NCBI RefSeq assembly: GCF_963675065.1 | Contig: NZ_OY775906.1 | Coordinates: 1,280,001 to 1,344,000, forward strand | From: an uncultured Draconibacterium sp. | GTDB lineage: Bacteria; Bacteroidota; Bacteroidia; Bacteroidales; Prolixibacteraceae | Length of the DNA: 64,000 nucleotides | Reading direction: 5' to 3' | Shown here: positions 8,206 through 16,605 of the stretch, one piece after another | How positions within the stretch are numbered: position 1 is the stretch's first letter | Layout: every line of letters begins with the position of its first letter | Notes under the pieces: model-generated | Seen by the model: only the letters and a program-made list of their open reading frames with translations | Database searches by the model: none | Told to the model about the DNA's origin: nothing | Position numbers and translations under genes: made by a program

Positions 8206-10152
8206 ATGCCTAAAAGACCAAAGCAACATAGATTAGAAGATAATTCAAGAATAAGATTTCAGGAAGTCTTACCTGAAATGTGGGTGTATAGAGACAAAGA
8301 TAAGGATTATGGGATTGACGCTGAAGTTGAATTATTTGATAATGATGAAAATGCACAAGGTTTAGTTTTTTGGGTTCAACTCAAAGCAACTGAGTCTAAA
8401 GAAAAATCATCGATACTAAATATTGATTTAGAGATTGATACTTTAAAATATTATAAGTCATTAGAAATTCCCGTCCTATTAGTGAGGTATTCTGCTTACG
8501 AAAATTCAATTTACATAAAATGGGTAGACAATATTGACTTATATTTTTCTAAAAAAGATGCCAAAACATTCAGGCTCAAATTTGATGATAGCGATAAGTT
8601 TGATGAGCAATCACCTATCAAAATAGAAAACTATTTAAAGCAAATAAAAAAACTAAAATCTGGTAAATTTAGATTTCCATTAACAATGGAACTATCAATT
8701 GTCAAAGACAAAATAAATGCTTTTTCAAAAAGTATATTATCTGCTCAGATAAGAAAGGAACTAAAAAAGTATTCAGACTTCATTTTGGTTAATTCCAAAC
8801 CAAGCAATTCAATAATTACGGTAACACTTGACAATGAAGAACTAAAAATTGATATTTCGAATCTCGCAGGATGCACTTTTCACAGTATTAAATCACGAGA
8901 CAAAGACAATTTTTCTGAATTTTTAGTAAAAGATATTTTGTTGGGAGTAGCTGTAAGTATGATTCAACTTGGACAAGTCGAATATTGCGGTAGAATAATT
9001 TTTGAAAATAAACTAGAAACAAGATTAATTGAAAAACCTGAATTAATTGCGCATCTAATAATTCCATTATTCTATAGTTCATTTTTTAAAGAGACTATTT
9101 TAATCTTCGAAAAACTCTTAGAAGACGAGAAAAATATTGAATTGAATATTGTTTCACACTTCCATATACTCCTTGCTTCGAATGCAAATAATCCAGAGAA
9201 AAATACTGAAATAGAGAACTTTTTTAAAAGAGCAATTAGAAAAGCGAAAGAAATAGATAGACAACAAATTGGGATAGCAAATTACAATCTGGCAAATCAC
9301 TATAATTCCAGAAACATGTTTCTGGAAGCGATTCATCATTTAAACCAAGCTAGAAAATATGCACCGATATATTGGAATCAATATTATTTCTGTTCTGAGA
9401 TGGCAAGTGTTTTCTTTCGAAGTGGAAAATACAAATGTGCTTCAAAACTTTATTTAAAGTCTCTTTCCATCAAAAACGATAATAAGACGATAGCTTTATA
9501 CGCCGATAGTCTCATGCTTGCAGGAGAGTATGCGGAAGCAACAAAAAAATTCAAAGAATACTTAGATAATGAAGAAAAACCTCATGAAGAGTTTGTATTA
9601 AAACACATTATATTATCGCAACTTCTGAATAAATTCAAAATAAAACGACAAACAAGAAGAATCAAAGAAGCGAGAGCATTGTCAATTATTTCGAACTTAA
9701 ATTCTAAAGAAGTAAAGGATAAGTTAGAAAAAGCTTTAGAGTTGGATTTGCTTTCAGATATTGCCTGGTATAATCTTGGTATTTTACACAGCCAAAGAAA
9801 TGAATTTCACCAAGCTACAATGTGTTTTACAACTTCTGCATTAGTGAATAATTACGATATTGAAGCGTGGAAAAATGCAACTATTTCTTCTTTAAACCCA
9901 AAAGCAGAAATTGAAATTTTACCCTTGATAATCTTAACGGCGTATTTTTTCAATAAAGATGAATATTTAGAAGAATTATATTCTCATATAGAATCTCAGG
10001 CAAATAATGAATTCTTAAACAAGTTATCGAAAATGATTGATGAAATATTGCCTGAAATAAATGACAAAGAGAAACCAACAATTAGATTATTTGATGGAAA
10101 AGGAAAATTTGAAAATATTGAAGAAATAATAACTGGGCATAACAAATTGTAA
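8206..10152 (+). CDS. DUF4365 domain plus TPR repeat protein
   Basis: A 648-aa soluble protein. Residues about 1-150 match the DUF4365 family, which has a PD-(D/E)XK-nuclease-like layout: DYGIDAEVEL (acidic residues) followed by GLVFWVQLKA (the E/Q-x-K strand), then a conserved KYYKSLEIPVLLVRY stretch. After a linker of about 150 residues, the C-terminal half is built of TPR-like helical pairs (IGIANYNLANHYNSRNMFLE, YWNQYYFCSEMASVFFRSGKY, ALYADSLMLAGEYAEA and others). The family occurs in antiphage and mobile regions, so a TPR-sensed nuclease is a reasonable hypothesis. Sole gene of cassette D-E. Its last residues (G-H-N-K-L) are encoded by the attC E arm. The domain call is good; nuclease activity is inferred. 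Confidence 0.78.
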   Translation: MPKRPKQHRLEDNSRIRFQEVLPEMWVYRDKDKDYGIDAEVELFDNDENAQGLVFWVQLKATESKEKSSILNIDLEIDTLKYYKSLEIPVLLVRYSAYENSIYIKWVDNIDLYFSKKDAKTFRLKFDDSDKFDEQSPIKIENYLKQIKKLKSGKFRFPLTMELSIVKDKINAFSKSILSAQIRKELKKYSDFILVNSKPSNSIITVTLDNEELKIDISNLAGCTFHSIKSRDKDNFSEFLVKDILLGVAVSMIQLGQVEYCGRIIFENKLETRLIEKPELIAHLIIPLFYSSFFKETILIFEKLLEDEKNIELNIVSHFHILLASNANNPEKNTEIENFFKRAIRKAKEIDRQQIGIANYNLANHYNSRNMFLEAIHHLNQARKYAPIYWNQYYFCSEMASVFFRSGKYKCASKLYLKSLSIKNDNKTIALYADSLMLAGEYAEATKKFKEYLDNEEKPHEEFVLKHIILSQLLNKFKIKRQTRRIKEARALSIISNLNSKEVKDKLEKALELDLLSDIAWYNLGILHSQRNEFHQATMCFTTSALVNNYDIEAWKNATISSLNPKAEIEILPLIILTAYFFNKDEYLEELYSHIESQANNEFLNKLSKMIDEILPEINDKEKPTIRLFDGKGKFENIEEIITGHNKL

Positions 10153-10271
10153 ATTGCATTGCGGGGTTCGTGCAGTGTCGTACGCTGGATTCTCGCAACA
10201 TCGTTCCGTCCTCGCGGACAGGAACGAGCTCCGAAATCCGCAACGACAACTTACAAGTGACCGTTAACGCC
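10135..10271 (+). repeat. attC-like site E
   Basis: Left arm GGGCATAAC (10135-10143) is the exact reverse complement of GTTATGCCC at 8180-8188. Right core GTTAACGCC is at 10263-10271. AATTGTAAATTGCATTGCGG pairs imperfectly with CCGCAACGACAACTTACAAG, and GTTCCGTCC / GGACAGGAAC forms the inner hairpin. Length 137 bp; nearly identical to site F. Confidence 0.88.
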
Positions 10272-10293
10272 AATTATAAAACCAAGATAACTA

Positions 10294-11532
10294 ATGCTAA
10301 AAAAAGGATTTTTAAAACCAAACTTGACAATTACTAAAATTGGGGAAAACCAATTTTGGTTTGGATTGGTTTTTGGACTTTTTTCTGCTTTCCTAATAAA
10401 TCTTCTTTTAAATTATTCAAGAGAAGCATTAAGATTAACAACTTTCGAGAGGGATGCTTATATTTTAACCATCAGAGAATTTAGGTTATATGATTTATTC
10501 TTTGCTGGATTTTCTTCAAGTCTTGGATTTGGATTTACAGTAATTTGTTGGTTTTATGTATCAAACAAAAACAAAGGGAAAAAATATCTGACAACGTTTG
10601 TAGCTTCAACTTCCTTTTTCATAACCTTTTTAGCTTTGGCAATTGTTGCCAGATTTGGTTCTGTCCTTTCGTTGATAGTTTACAATCTTTATGGATACGA
10701 TAACCACTTGGATATTTTGAAAGACTTTTGGTTGTTACTAATTCTAATTCCAGTTTATATCTTTTTTGCAAATTGGAACTCAATTCGACTTCTATTTAAA
10801 ACAAAAAATTGGGTGCTTATCTCCGTAATTTTATTCCTTTTAAATACAATGCTTTTGTATAAAACAACAAGTATAGACAGAAATAAATTAAACCAAATTT
10901 ATAACACAAGAAATAAAGACCGAATTGAATTTATTGACAATGAGATAAATAAAGCAAAACAAATAGGGATTAACATTTCGGACTCAACAAAACTCATTTT
11001 ACAAAAAAAGTATGCGGAAAGAACAACAAATCTTGTTGCCAAATTAAAAGCAGCTTTTAAAACAAATTCCAAAGTTCCGTTAGAGACTTTAATTCTTGAA
11101 AAAATTATAATTCATAATCGAAACGAGTTACAATACACCTGGCACAGAAACATTGACAGTACAGAACAAAACTGGTCTTACGCAATGCCTGAAGAAATCT
11201 ATTTTCAGATTTTGAAACATGAAGTAAAAAGCCAAGAAACTAAAATCCTTTTTGAAATATTATCCGAGCAAATCTCAATCTTCACCGCAAAGGAAATTGA
11301 CTGGATGGAGTTTGATAAGTATTCAAATTTGGATAGGGAGAAGTATTATTTTAAAAGGGCAATTTTAAGGAAAACTGAAACCATACAAAGCAGACTAAAA
11401 CAAGTCGTTGAGAAATTAAATTCAAATGACAAATATAAAGACTATCATTATCTCATACCTGACTTTGAGTTTAATGATATAAGAGGACAAAAAATATATG
11501 AAATAGAAATAACTGGCGTTAACAATTTGTAA
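10294..11532 (+). CDS. Multi-pass membrane protein of unknown function
   Basis: A 412-aa protein not recognised as a known family. The N-terminal half has five probable membrane segments (roughly residues 24-45, 66-91, 103-135, 147-166 and 174-194). The C-terminal 215 residues are charged, helical and probably cytoplasmic, with coiled-coil character. No catalytic motif is evident. Sole gene of cassette E-F; its last residues (G-V-N-N-L) come from the attC F arm. A membrane domain joined to a soluble helical domain recalls membrane effectors of abortive-infection systems, but this is only an analogy. Codon use and base composition match the other cassette genes. Confidence 0.7.
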   Translation: MLKKGFLKPNLTITKIGENQFWFGLVFGLFSAFLINLLLNYSREALRLTTFERDAYILTIREFRLYDLFFAGFSSSLGFGFTVICWFYVSNKNKGKKYLTTFVASTSFFITFLALAIVARFGSVLSLIVYNLYGYDNHLDILKDFWLLLILIPVYIFFANWNSIRLLFKTKNWVLISVILFLLNTMLLYKTTSIDRNKLNQIYNTRNKDRIEFIDNEINKAKQIGINISDSTKLILQKKYAERTTNLVAKLKAAFKTNSKVPLETLILEKIIIHNRNELQYTWHRNIDSTEQNWSYAMPEEIYFQILKHEVKSQETKILFEILSEQISIFTAKEIDWMEFDKYSNLDREKYYFKRAILRKTETIQSRLKQVVEKLNSNDKYKDYHYLIPDFEFNDIRGQKIYEIEITGVNNL

Positions 11533-11651
11533 ATTGCATTGCGGGGTTCGTGGTGTGTCGTACGCTGGATTCTCGCAACATTGTTCCGTCCTGCCGGACA
11601 GGAACGAGCTCCGAAATCCGCAACGACAACTTACAAGTGACCGTTAGGTGC
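11515..11651 (+). repeat. attC-like site F
   Basis: Left arm GGCGTTAAC (11515-11523) is the exact reverse complement of GTTAACGCC at 10263-10271. Right core GTTAGGTGC is at 11643-11651. The body is nearly identical to site E, with scattered substitutions. Length 137 bp. Confidence 0.88.
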
Positions 11652-11696
11652 AAAGTTTGAAAAGACATCAATCAATCAAATGAGATATAATAGAAT

Positions 11697-12635
11697 ATGA
11701 ATAATTTAAGAAAAGTGAATATCGTATTTGCAATTGCTTTATTACTGAGTTTAATTTATTCACAAAATATTGTTGCGGGGAATATAGAATTATCAGGAAA
11801 AATAATTAATTCGAAAACCAATGAAATAATTCCTTATGCCACAATTGCAATTCCAAAAAATAGTAAAGGAACAATTTCAGATAGTTTAGGGATCTTTAAA
11901 TTAATAATTAATGAAAAAGACCTAAACTGTAAAATTTATATTTCAGCTTTGGGTTTCTTCAATGATTCAATGCTAATAAATGAACAAAACCTTGAGGAAA
12001 TATTAATTGTAAATCTTCAACCCAAGACTTATTCGCTTACTGAAATCAAAGTAACACCACAGAAGTATAAACTATCGAAATTTGGGATTACAAAACCGAA
12101 CAAAAAAGGTTGGTGGAATTATGGAATGCCAGGATTACAGCGAGCAATTTATATACCAAACAATAAAAAAGAGAAGTGCTTAATTTCTCATTTAAATGTC
12201 TTTATCGACACAGTTGGTTTTCCAGCCGCCCCTTTAAGAGTTCGAATTTATTCCGTACAAAAAAATAGAATTATCCCCGATGAAGATTTGTTGAAAGGAA
12301 ATGTGATTATACGAAATTCAAAAGGAGGAGAATTTGTTGCTGTTGATTTAAGTAGTCATCAAATTATTTTTCCAGAGAATGGTTTGTTTATTGGCATTGA
12401 GTGGCTGTATGATAACGATAGTTACTACTATACAAAAGTAATGAAACGAAAAAGCAAAAATGGGAAAGACAATTCTTTTGAACTGAAAGGATATGGACCA
12501 ACTTTAGGTATAACATCAAAAAAAGATGAGACTATATATTGGAAAAAATTGGTTGGAGAAGAATGGAAAGCAAATTCAAAAACCAGTAATAAGATTCATC
12601 CTGTAATGTTTCTGACTTTAGCACAAAAAAAGTGA
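11697..12635 (+). CDS. Secreted protein with carboxypeptidase-regulatory-like domain
   Basis: A 312-aa protein with an N-terminal signal peptide (hydrophobic stretch about residues 9-27, cleavage probably after VAG). Residues about 30-110 match the CarboxypepD_reg-like beta-sandwich of Bacteroidota envelope proteins (ELSGKIINSKTNEIIPYATI, GTISDSLGIFKL, ISALGF). The C-terminal 190 residues are a second beta-rich domain (LRVRIYSV ... NGLFIGIEWLYDND) of the kind found after such domains in unannotated cell-surface proteins. There is no TonB-dependent barrel, so it is likely a periplasmic or surface-exposed protein of unknown role. Sole gene of cassette F-G, ending 9 bp before the attC G arm. Confidence 0.75.
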   Translation: MNNLRKVNIVFAIALLLSLIYSQNIVAGNIELSGKIINSKTNEIIPYATIAIPKNSKGTISDSLGIFKLIINEKDLNCKIYISALGFFNDSMLINEQNLEEILIVNLQPKTYSLTEIKVTPQKYKLSKFGITKPNKKGWWNYGMPGLQRAIYIPNNKKEKCLISHLNVFIDTVGFPAAPLRVRIYSVQKNRIIPDEDLLKGNVIIRNSKGGEFVAVDLSSHQIIFPENGLFIGIEWLYDNDSYYYTKVMKRKSKNGKDNSFELKGYGPTLGITSKKDETIYWKKLVGEEWKANSKTSNKIHPVMFLTLAQKK

Positions 12636-12643
12636 AAAACTCA

Positions 12644-12838
12644 GCACCTAACAAAGTGTCATATGTAATGCGGGTTTCAGCGGTTTTTTATACTGCGGCT
12701 CGTTGTTGCAACACCGCCAATTCGTCGTTGACGATTGACGGAAAATTTGAAATACTGATTAAACGAATTGGCTCCGTGCAGAATTGAAAGTTCATCACTT
12801 TCAATCCCGCACTCCACATACACAAACCGTTACCAACC
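12644..12838 (+). repeat. attC-like site G
   Basis: Left arm GCACCTAAC (12644-12652) is the exact reverse complement of GTTAGGTGC at 11643-11651. Right core GTTACCAACC is at 12829-12838. ATATGTAATGCGGG pairs imperfectly with CCCGCACTCCACATA; the interior holds CCAATTCGT / ACGAATTGG and GAAAGTTCATCACTTTC hairpins. Length 195 bp. Paralogue of site A. Confidence 0.87.
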
Positions 12839-12854
12839 ATATTGAAAAGACCAA

Positions 12855-13586
12855 ATGAAACTACTCGATAAAATAGTATTTGTCTCATTTCTAATAAATC
12901 TGATATTCCTAATTTCAGTAATTCTACTGCCTTTTATTGCAATTATATTCCCTGAAACAATAGACAAAATTCTATTCAGCAAAGACCGGACAATCTTTAA
13001 TATGGTTGCGACACCCTTAAATTTAATAGTCTTCTTTTTTTGGGGGTATTGCTTATGGTTTCTGTTTAAGTATGACAGGTATTCAAAATCAATATTTCCT
13101 CTTTTCTTTTTCAACGCATTGTATGCACCAATTTATTACTATCGAGTAAAAATAAAAAAAAGACCGTTGAGAAATAAAATCAATAAACCTATTGAAGGAA
13201 CTGAAACTAAAGGAAAAAGTATAAGCGAGGAGGAATTCATCGACTTGACAAGAAATAACGTGTTCGGAGTGATTGACTTGTGGGCATCAAAAGAAAGCCA
13301 ATTGGAGTATCAAAGAAACGTTCCAATAGCGCAAGTCTCTGATGAATTATTCTGTCAATGGGAAGATTATTATTTTCCAGCGTCAGATGATTTTATACAA
13401 ATATTTAATCCTACTGAATTGAAATTGTTATCGGAATTTGATGAAACTCTAAATGCAATTGCAGATATAACACCTAAAAATCTTCCTTTGATTGATGAAT
13501 TTATTGAGACAGAGGAATGGAAAACAATGAATAAAAAAGCTATTGAGATAAAAAAGAAATTAAATACGGTTGGTAACAAATTGTAA
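12855..13586 (+). CDS. Small membrane protein of unknown function
   Basis: A 243-aa protein with two clear membrane segments (about residues 8-32 and 49-73) and a possible third (80-98), followed by a hydrophilic C-terminal domain of about 140 residues that is probably cytoplasmic. I do not recognise the family; the C-terminal part (RNVPIAQVSDELFCQWEDYYFP ...) has no known catalytic motif. It is the sole gene of cassette G-H, starting 16 bp after the attC G core and ending within the attC H arm, which encodes its G-N-K-L ending. This matches the tight cassette packing seen for its neighbours. Confidence 0.7.
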   Translation: MKLLDKIVFVSFLINLIFLISVILLPFIAIIFPETIDKILFSKDRTIFNMVATPLNLIVFFFWGYCLWFLFKYDRYSKSIFPLFFFNALYAPIYYYRVKIKKRPLRNKINKPIEGTETKGKSISEEEFIDLTRNNVFGVIDLWASKESQLEYQRNVPIAQVSDELFCQWEDYYFPASDDFIQIFNPTELKLLSEFDETLNAIADITPKNLPLIDEFIETEEWKTMNKKAIEIKKKLNTVGNKL

Positions 13587-13705
13587 TATGGCAGGCGGGG
13601 GTTTCAGCGGTCTGACAAGTCAGACCTTTCGCCCACTTTCCTGCGGGTCTGACAGGATTTCTCTTCGAAATCCCGCCCGACCACATACAAGTGACCGTTA
13701 GCCTT
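13568..13705 (+). repeat. attC-like site H
   Basis: Left arm GGTTGGTAAC (13568-13577) is the exact 10-nt reverse complement of GTTACCAACC at 12829-12838. Right core GTTAGCCTT is at 13697-13705. The body (GGCAGGCGGGGGTTTCAGCG, GGTCTGACAAGTCAGACC, CACATACAAGTGACC) is closely similar to site B. Length 138 bp. Confidence 0.88.
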
Positions 13706-13784
13706 CATTAGGAACAACTATTAAACAATATTTTCTTAGCTTTAAACTGTATATTTAATTCTATTTAAATTCAAAAAGAAATTT

Positions 13785-15041
13785 ATGAAATATTACACCT
13801 TCTTATTAGTATTTATCGGAACGTTTTTAATGATAAATCAAAATGCAATTGCACAAACGATCGAGCCTCAAGCAGAGCAAGTTCAAAAAAGAATAGTGGA
13901 TTCCATATTCTCTAAAACTTTAAGTGAAAGCCGAGACTTTTGGGTGAGATTACCAGATAATTTTCAGCCAGATAATGATGAAAAATATGCCGTGATTTAT
14001 CTAATGGATGGATTTTCACTCGAAAGCACTTTGGAAGCTGTTTATGGAAATTATTGGGGACACTACTTACCACATATGATACTTGTTGGGATTTCTAATC
14101 GCGAGAATAGAACAAGAGATTTAACTACTTCACAGATAAAAATGAGACGCGGTAGTGCATTTGATAGTGAAACTGGAGGTGCAGAAACATTTACTAAATT
14201 TATGGAAGAGGAACTCATCCCATATATTGATAGTAAGTATCCAACCATGGCTTATCGTACCTTAATTGGCCATTCTTATGGCGGTTTGTTTACTCTAAAT
14301 ATGTTGGTTAATCACAAACATCTCTTTCAAAATTATATAGCCATAGATCCAAGTTTGGATTGGGACGACCAAAAATTATTGAAGGAGGCAAAACAAAAGC
14401 TGAAAACAGAAAGTTATGAAGGCAAATCTCTTTATGTGTCTTTAGCAGCAGAGCAGCTACATATGTGGAATGAAGAAATAACCATGGAGAATATTATGGA
14501 TGACTCTTCAGAATTTACTTTGTTTGCACGTTCAATCATTGAGTTTTCGAATTATACTAAATCTCAAAAACAAAATGGATTAAATTTTTCATGGAAGGTC
14601 TATAATGAAGATTTACATGGTACAGTTCCGTTACCATCAATAAGAGATGGGCTGATTTTTCTTTTTGAATGGTATCAGTTTAAATCTCCGCAAAAATATA
14701 ATAATCCAGAAACCACTTTAGAAGAATTGGTTTCGCTATTGAAGGAGCAGGAACAAATCTATACCGAACATTTTGGTGTTCCCACTGCACCAATGATAGA
14801 CGAAATGTTAAATGGCTATGGCTATATGAATTTGCAAATGGGACAACCTAAGAAAGCGTTCATGTTTTTTGAAATGAATATTAAGTATAATCCATCAAGT
14901 GCAAATGCTTATGATTCGATGGCTGAGTATTATGAATCTCAAAACGATAAAGAAAATGCCTTAAAATACTTAAATAAGGCCTATGAAATGAGTGGTGACG
15001 ATTACTATAAAGAAAGAATTGAAGCTTTAAATAAAAAATAA
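13785..15041 (+). CDS. Secreted esterase (Fes/EsD-like alpha/beta hydrolase) with C-terminal TPR
   Basis: A 418-aa protein with a signal peptide (hydrophobic stretch about residues 5-23, AQT cleavage region). It has the putative-esterase (COG2819-like) alpha/beta-hydrolase fold: VIYLMDGFSLES, then the nucleophile elbow GHSYGG (Ser at about residue 165), a conserved YIAIDPSLDWDD strand-loop, and a late DLHG that can supply the catalytic His. The C-terminal 70 residues form TPR-like helical pairs (GYGYMNLQMGQPKKAFMFFE, YDSMAEYYESQNDKENALKYL). The family cleaves ester bonds in substrates such as siderophores or acyl glycosides; the substrate is unknown here. Sole gene of cassette H-I. A metabolic rather than defence-type cargo. 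Confidence 0.82.
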   Translation: MKYYTFLLVFIGTFLMINQNAIAQTIEPQAEQVQKRIVDSIFSKTLSESRDFWVRLPDNFQPDNDEKYAVIYLMDGFSLESTLEAVYGNYWGHYLPHMILVGISNRENRTRDLTTSQIKMRRGSAFDSETGGAETFTKFMEEELIPYIDSKYPTMAYRTLIGHSYGGLFTLNMLVNHKHLFQNYIAIDPSLDWDDQKLLKEAKQKLKTESYEGKSLYVSLAAEQLHMWNEEITMENIMDDSSEFTLFARSIIEFSNYTKSQKQNGLNFSWKVYNEDLHGTVPLPSIRDGLIFLFEWYQFKSPQKYNNPETTLEELVSLLKEQEQIYTEHFGVPTAPMIDEMLNGYGYMNLQMGQPKKAFMFFEMNIKYNPSSANAYDSMAEYYESQNDKENALKYLNKAYEMSGDDYYKERIEALNKK

Positions 15042-15044
15042 CGA

Positions 15045-15118
15045 AAGGCTAACAATGTATATAAGCCATACCCTTCGGGATACGGCCCATATACCAACCG
15101 TTATCGGCAATGCAAAAA
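15045..15118 (+). repeat. attC-like site I (short form)
   Basis: Left arm AAGGCTAAC (15045-15053) is the exact reverse complement of GTTAGCCTT at 13697-13705. Right core GTTATCGGC is at 15110-15118. The interior TATAT..GCC..CCC-TTC-GGG..GGC..ATATA forms a compact hairpin. At 74 bp it is half the length of its neighbours and close to classical short attC sites. Confidence 0.85.
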
Positions 15119-15158
15119 CACTGTACCAGAAATATTGAAATGTAAATTTTAATTCCAA

Positions 15159-16115
15159 ATGTCAGAAAGAGCACAATACAGACAGAATATCATTGAAACA
15201 TTTAGCCATTTAGAAAGGAAGGTTAAGTATAATAGTTCAATGAATTTACAGGATATTAATATTACAATTGAAGATACTTTTTGTGAACTATTGAATAACC
15301 TGTATCAAGATAGGACATTTAGAAATTTGAATGTTGACGCTGAAGGAAGCTATGCTGCAATAGATTTAGGTGATAGTATTGGCGAAATTGCGTTTCAAGT
15401 GACTTCAACAACTTCAAGATTAAAAGTAAAAGAGACTATTGAAAAGTATAAAGCAAATAAAGAGTTCAAAACAGTAGTTATGTTGTATTGTGTTAATACA
15501 AAGCCAACCAGAAGTAAGGATTTCAGTAATGAAGTAAATGGTGAATTTAAGCTTGAAGAATGGGATTTAACGGACTTATTAGGTAAAATGCCTTGGACTG
15601 AGCTAAACAGACTTCAAAAAATATCCAACCTTTTATATCGGGATATATTCATAAAAATACCAAGTACTCTAAATCTGACAGATTTAACTGCTTGTGATGG
15701 ATGGGATAAAACAATACCAACAGACTTTCGTGATTTTACAGACAAAGTAAAAAATGTATATCCTGAAATTAGAGAAGTTAGATTACGAAAATATTGTCGA
15801 GATATCGCAAGTGGAGAGGTTGAACTAGATAGTTTCTCTGAAAGAGAGGTTAGCTCAATGAAATATAGAATCTTTGATGTTTGTCAAGATGAATTAATTG
15901 ATTTTACAGAAAAGAAAAGTTCAGTACAGTTAAATATTGATGAAATAAATGAGCTTATTGAAAAGTATACAAATCGTGCTGTTAAAATCATAGAAGAAAG
16001 GTCGGTAGACTATAATTATCCGATAAAAAACAAGGATACTCTTAGAAAGATTGTACTTGCACTTATCAACGATTGCTATTTATCATTTGATGAAGAAGGG
16101 ATTTATGAAAACTAA
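15159..16115 (+). CDS. SMEK-domain protein, effector component of an ABC three-component system
   Basis: A 318-aa soluble protein. The N-terminal 160 residues match the SMEK domain: RAQYRQNIIETFSHLERKVK, then LNVDAEGSYAAIDLGD and GEIAFQVTSTTSRLKVKETI, with an FQVT-type strand resembling restriction-endonuclease-like folds. The C-terminal half is helical and less conserved. SMEK proteins are known as one component of the ABC-three-component (ABC-3C) conflict systems predicted by comparative genomics. Here the gene is followed by a 166-aa middle-component-type protein (11-bp overlap) and a Rad50-like ATPase, exactly that arrangement. I infer the role of the effector or target-recognition subunit held in check or triggered by the ATPase. 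Its start is 41 bp right of the attC I core. Confidence 0.8.
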   Translation: MSERAQYRQNIIETFSHLERKVKYNSSMNLQDINITIEDTFCELLNNLYQDRTFRNLNVDAEGSYAAIDLGDSIGEIAFQVTSTTSRLKVKETIEKYKANKEFKTVVMLYCVNTKPTRSKDFSNEVNGEFKLEEWDLTDLLGKMPWTELNRLQKISNLLYRDIFIKIPSTLNLTDLTACDGWDKTIPTDFRDFTDKVKNVYPEIREVRLRKYCRDIASGEVELDSFSEREVSSMKYRIFDVCQDELIDFTEKKSSVQLNIDEINELIEKYTNRAVKIIEERSVDYNYPIKNKDTLRKIVLALINDCYLSFDEEGIYEN

Positions 16116-16605
16116 AAACTCTGCAAAAAAGAGAATGATGTTTATCCAAAAGGAAGATTACAACTTTTTGGTATACAACACATTGTTGCTTTTGGACACT
16201 TTGGAATGTACAAATGAATCAAAACAATTTATTGATTTTAGGAAGATTGCATACTTAGTTGATATTATTAGTTCGAGTAAAAATCTTGATGAATTTACTC
16301 AAAATGACCTTGCAAGTATTTACTCAAAAGCACAATTAAAAAAGAAATTATTATCGCATATTTTAATTGTACTTAAAAACCAAAAAATGATTGGTGTTAC
16401 TCTAAATAGAACTAGGCAAACATTCGACATTTGGATAGAAAAAGAGAATATTTCCAACGATTTTTTTGATGAAGAATTATTTCAACAAGAAAAGGAGAAT
16501 ATAGTTCAAGTTAAAAACAATGTAAGAGCATTACATAGCTCAACTATAAAAACTATGGTAGATAAACTTTTTACCTCAAAGAATATAATGACATGGGAAA
16601 TTTAG
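16105..16605 (+). CDS. ABC three-component system middle component
   Basis: A 166-aa protein. I chose ATG 16105, which overlaps the end of the SMEK gene by 11 bp and follows a GAAGAAGGG ribosome-binding-like stretch; an in-frame ATG at 16090 would add five residues. The protein is helical with a winged-helix-like layout (NFLVYNTLLLLDTL ... QFIDFRKIAYLVDIISSS ... LLSHILIVLKNQKMIGVTLN), as expected for the small middle components that sit between effector and ATPase in ABC-3C operons. It overlaps the ATPase gene by 13 bp, so all three are translationally coupled. The role as an adaptor linking SMEK protein and ATPase comes from operon position and family knowledge. Confidence 0.75.
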   Translation: MKTKNSAKKRMMFIQKEDYNFLVYNTLLLLDTLECTNESKQFIDFRKIAYLVDIISSSKNLDEFTQNDLASIYSKAQLKKKLLSHILIVLKNQKMIGVTLNRTRQTFDIWIEKENISNDFFDEELFQQEKENIVQVKNNVRALHSSTIKTMVDKLFTSKNIMTWEI

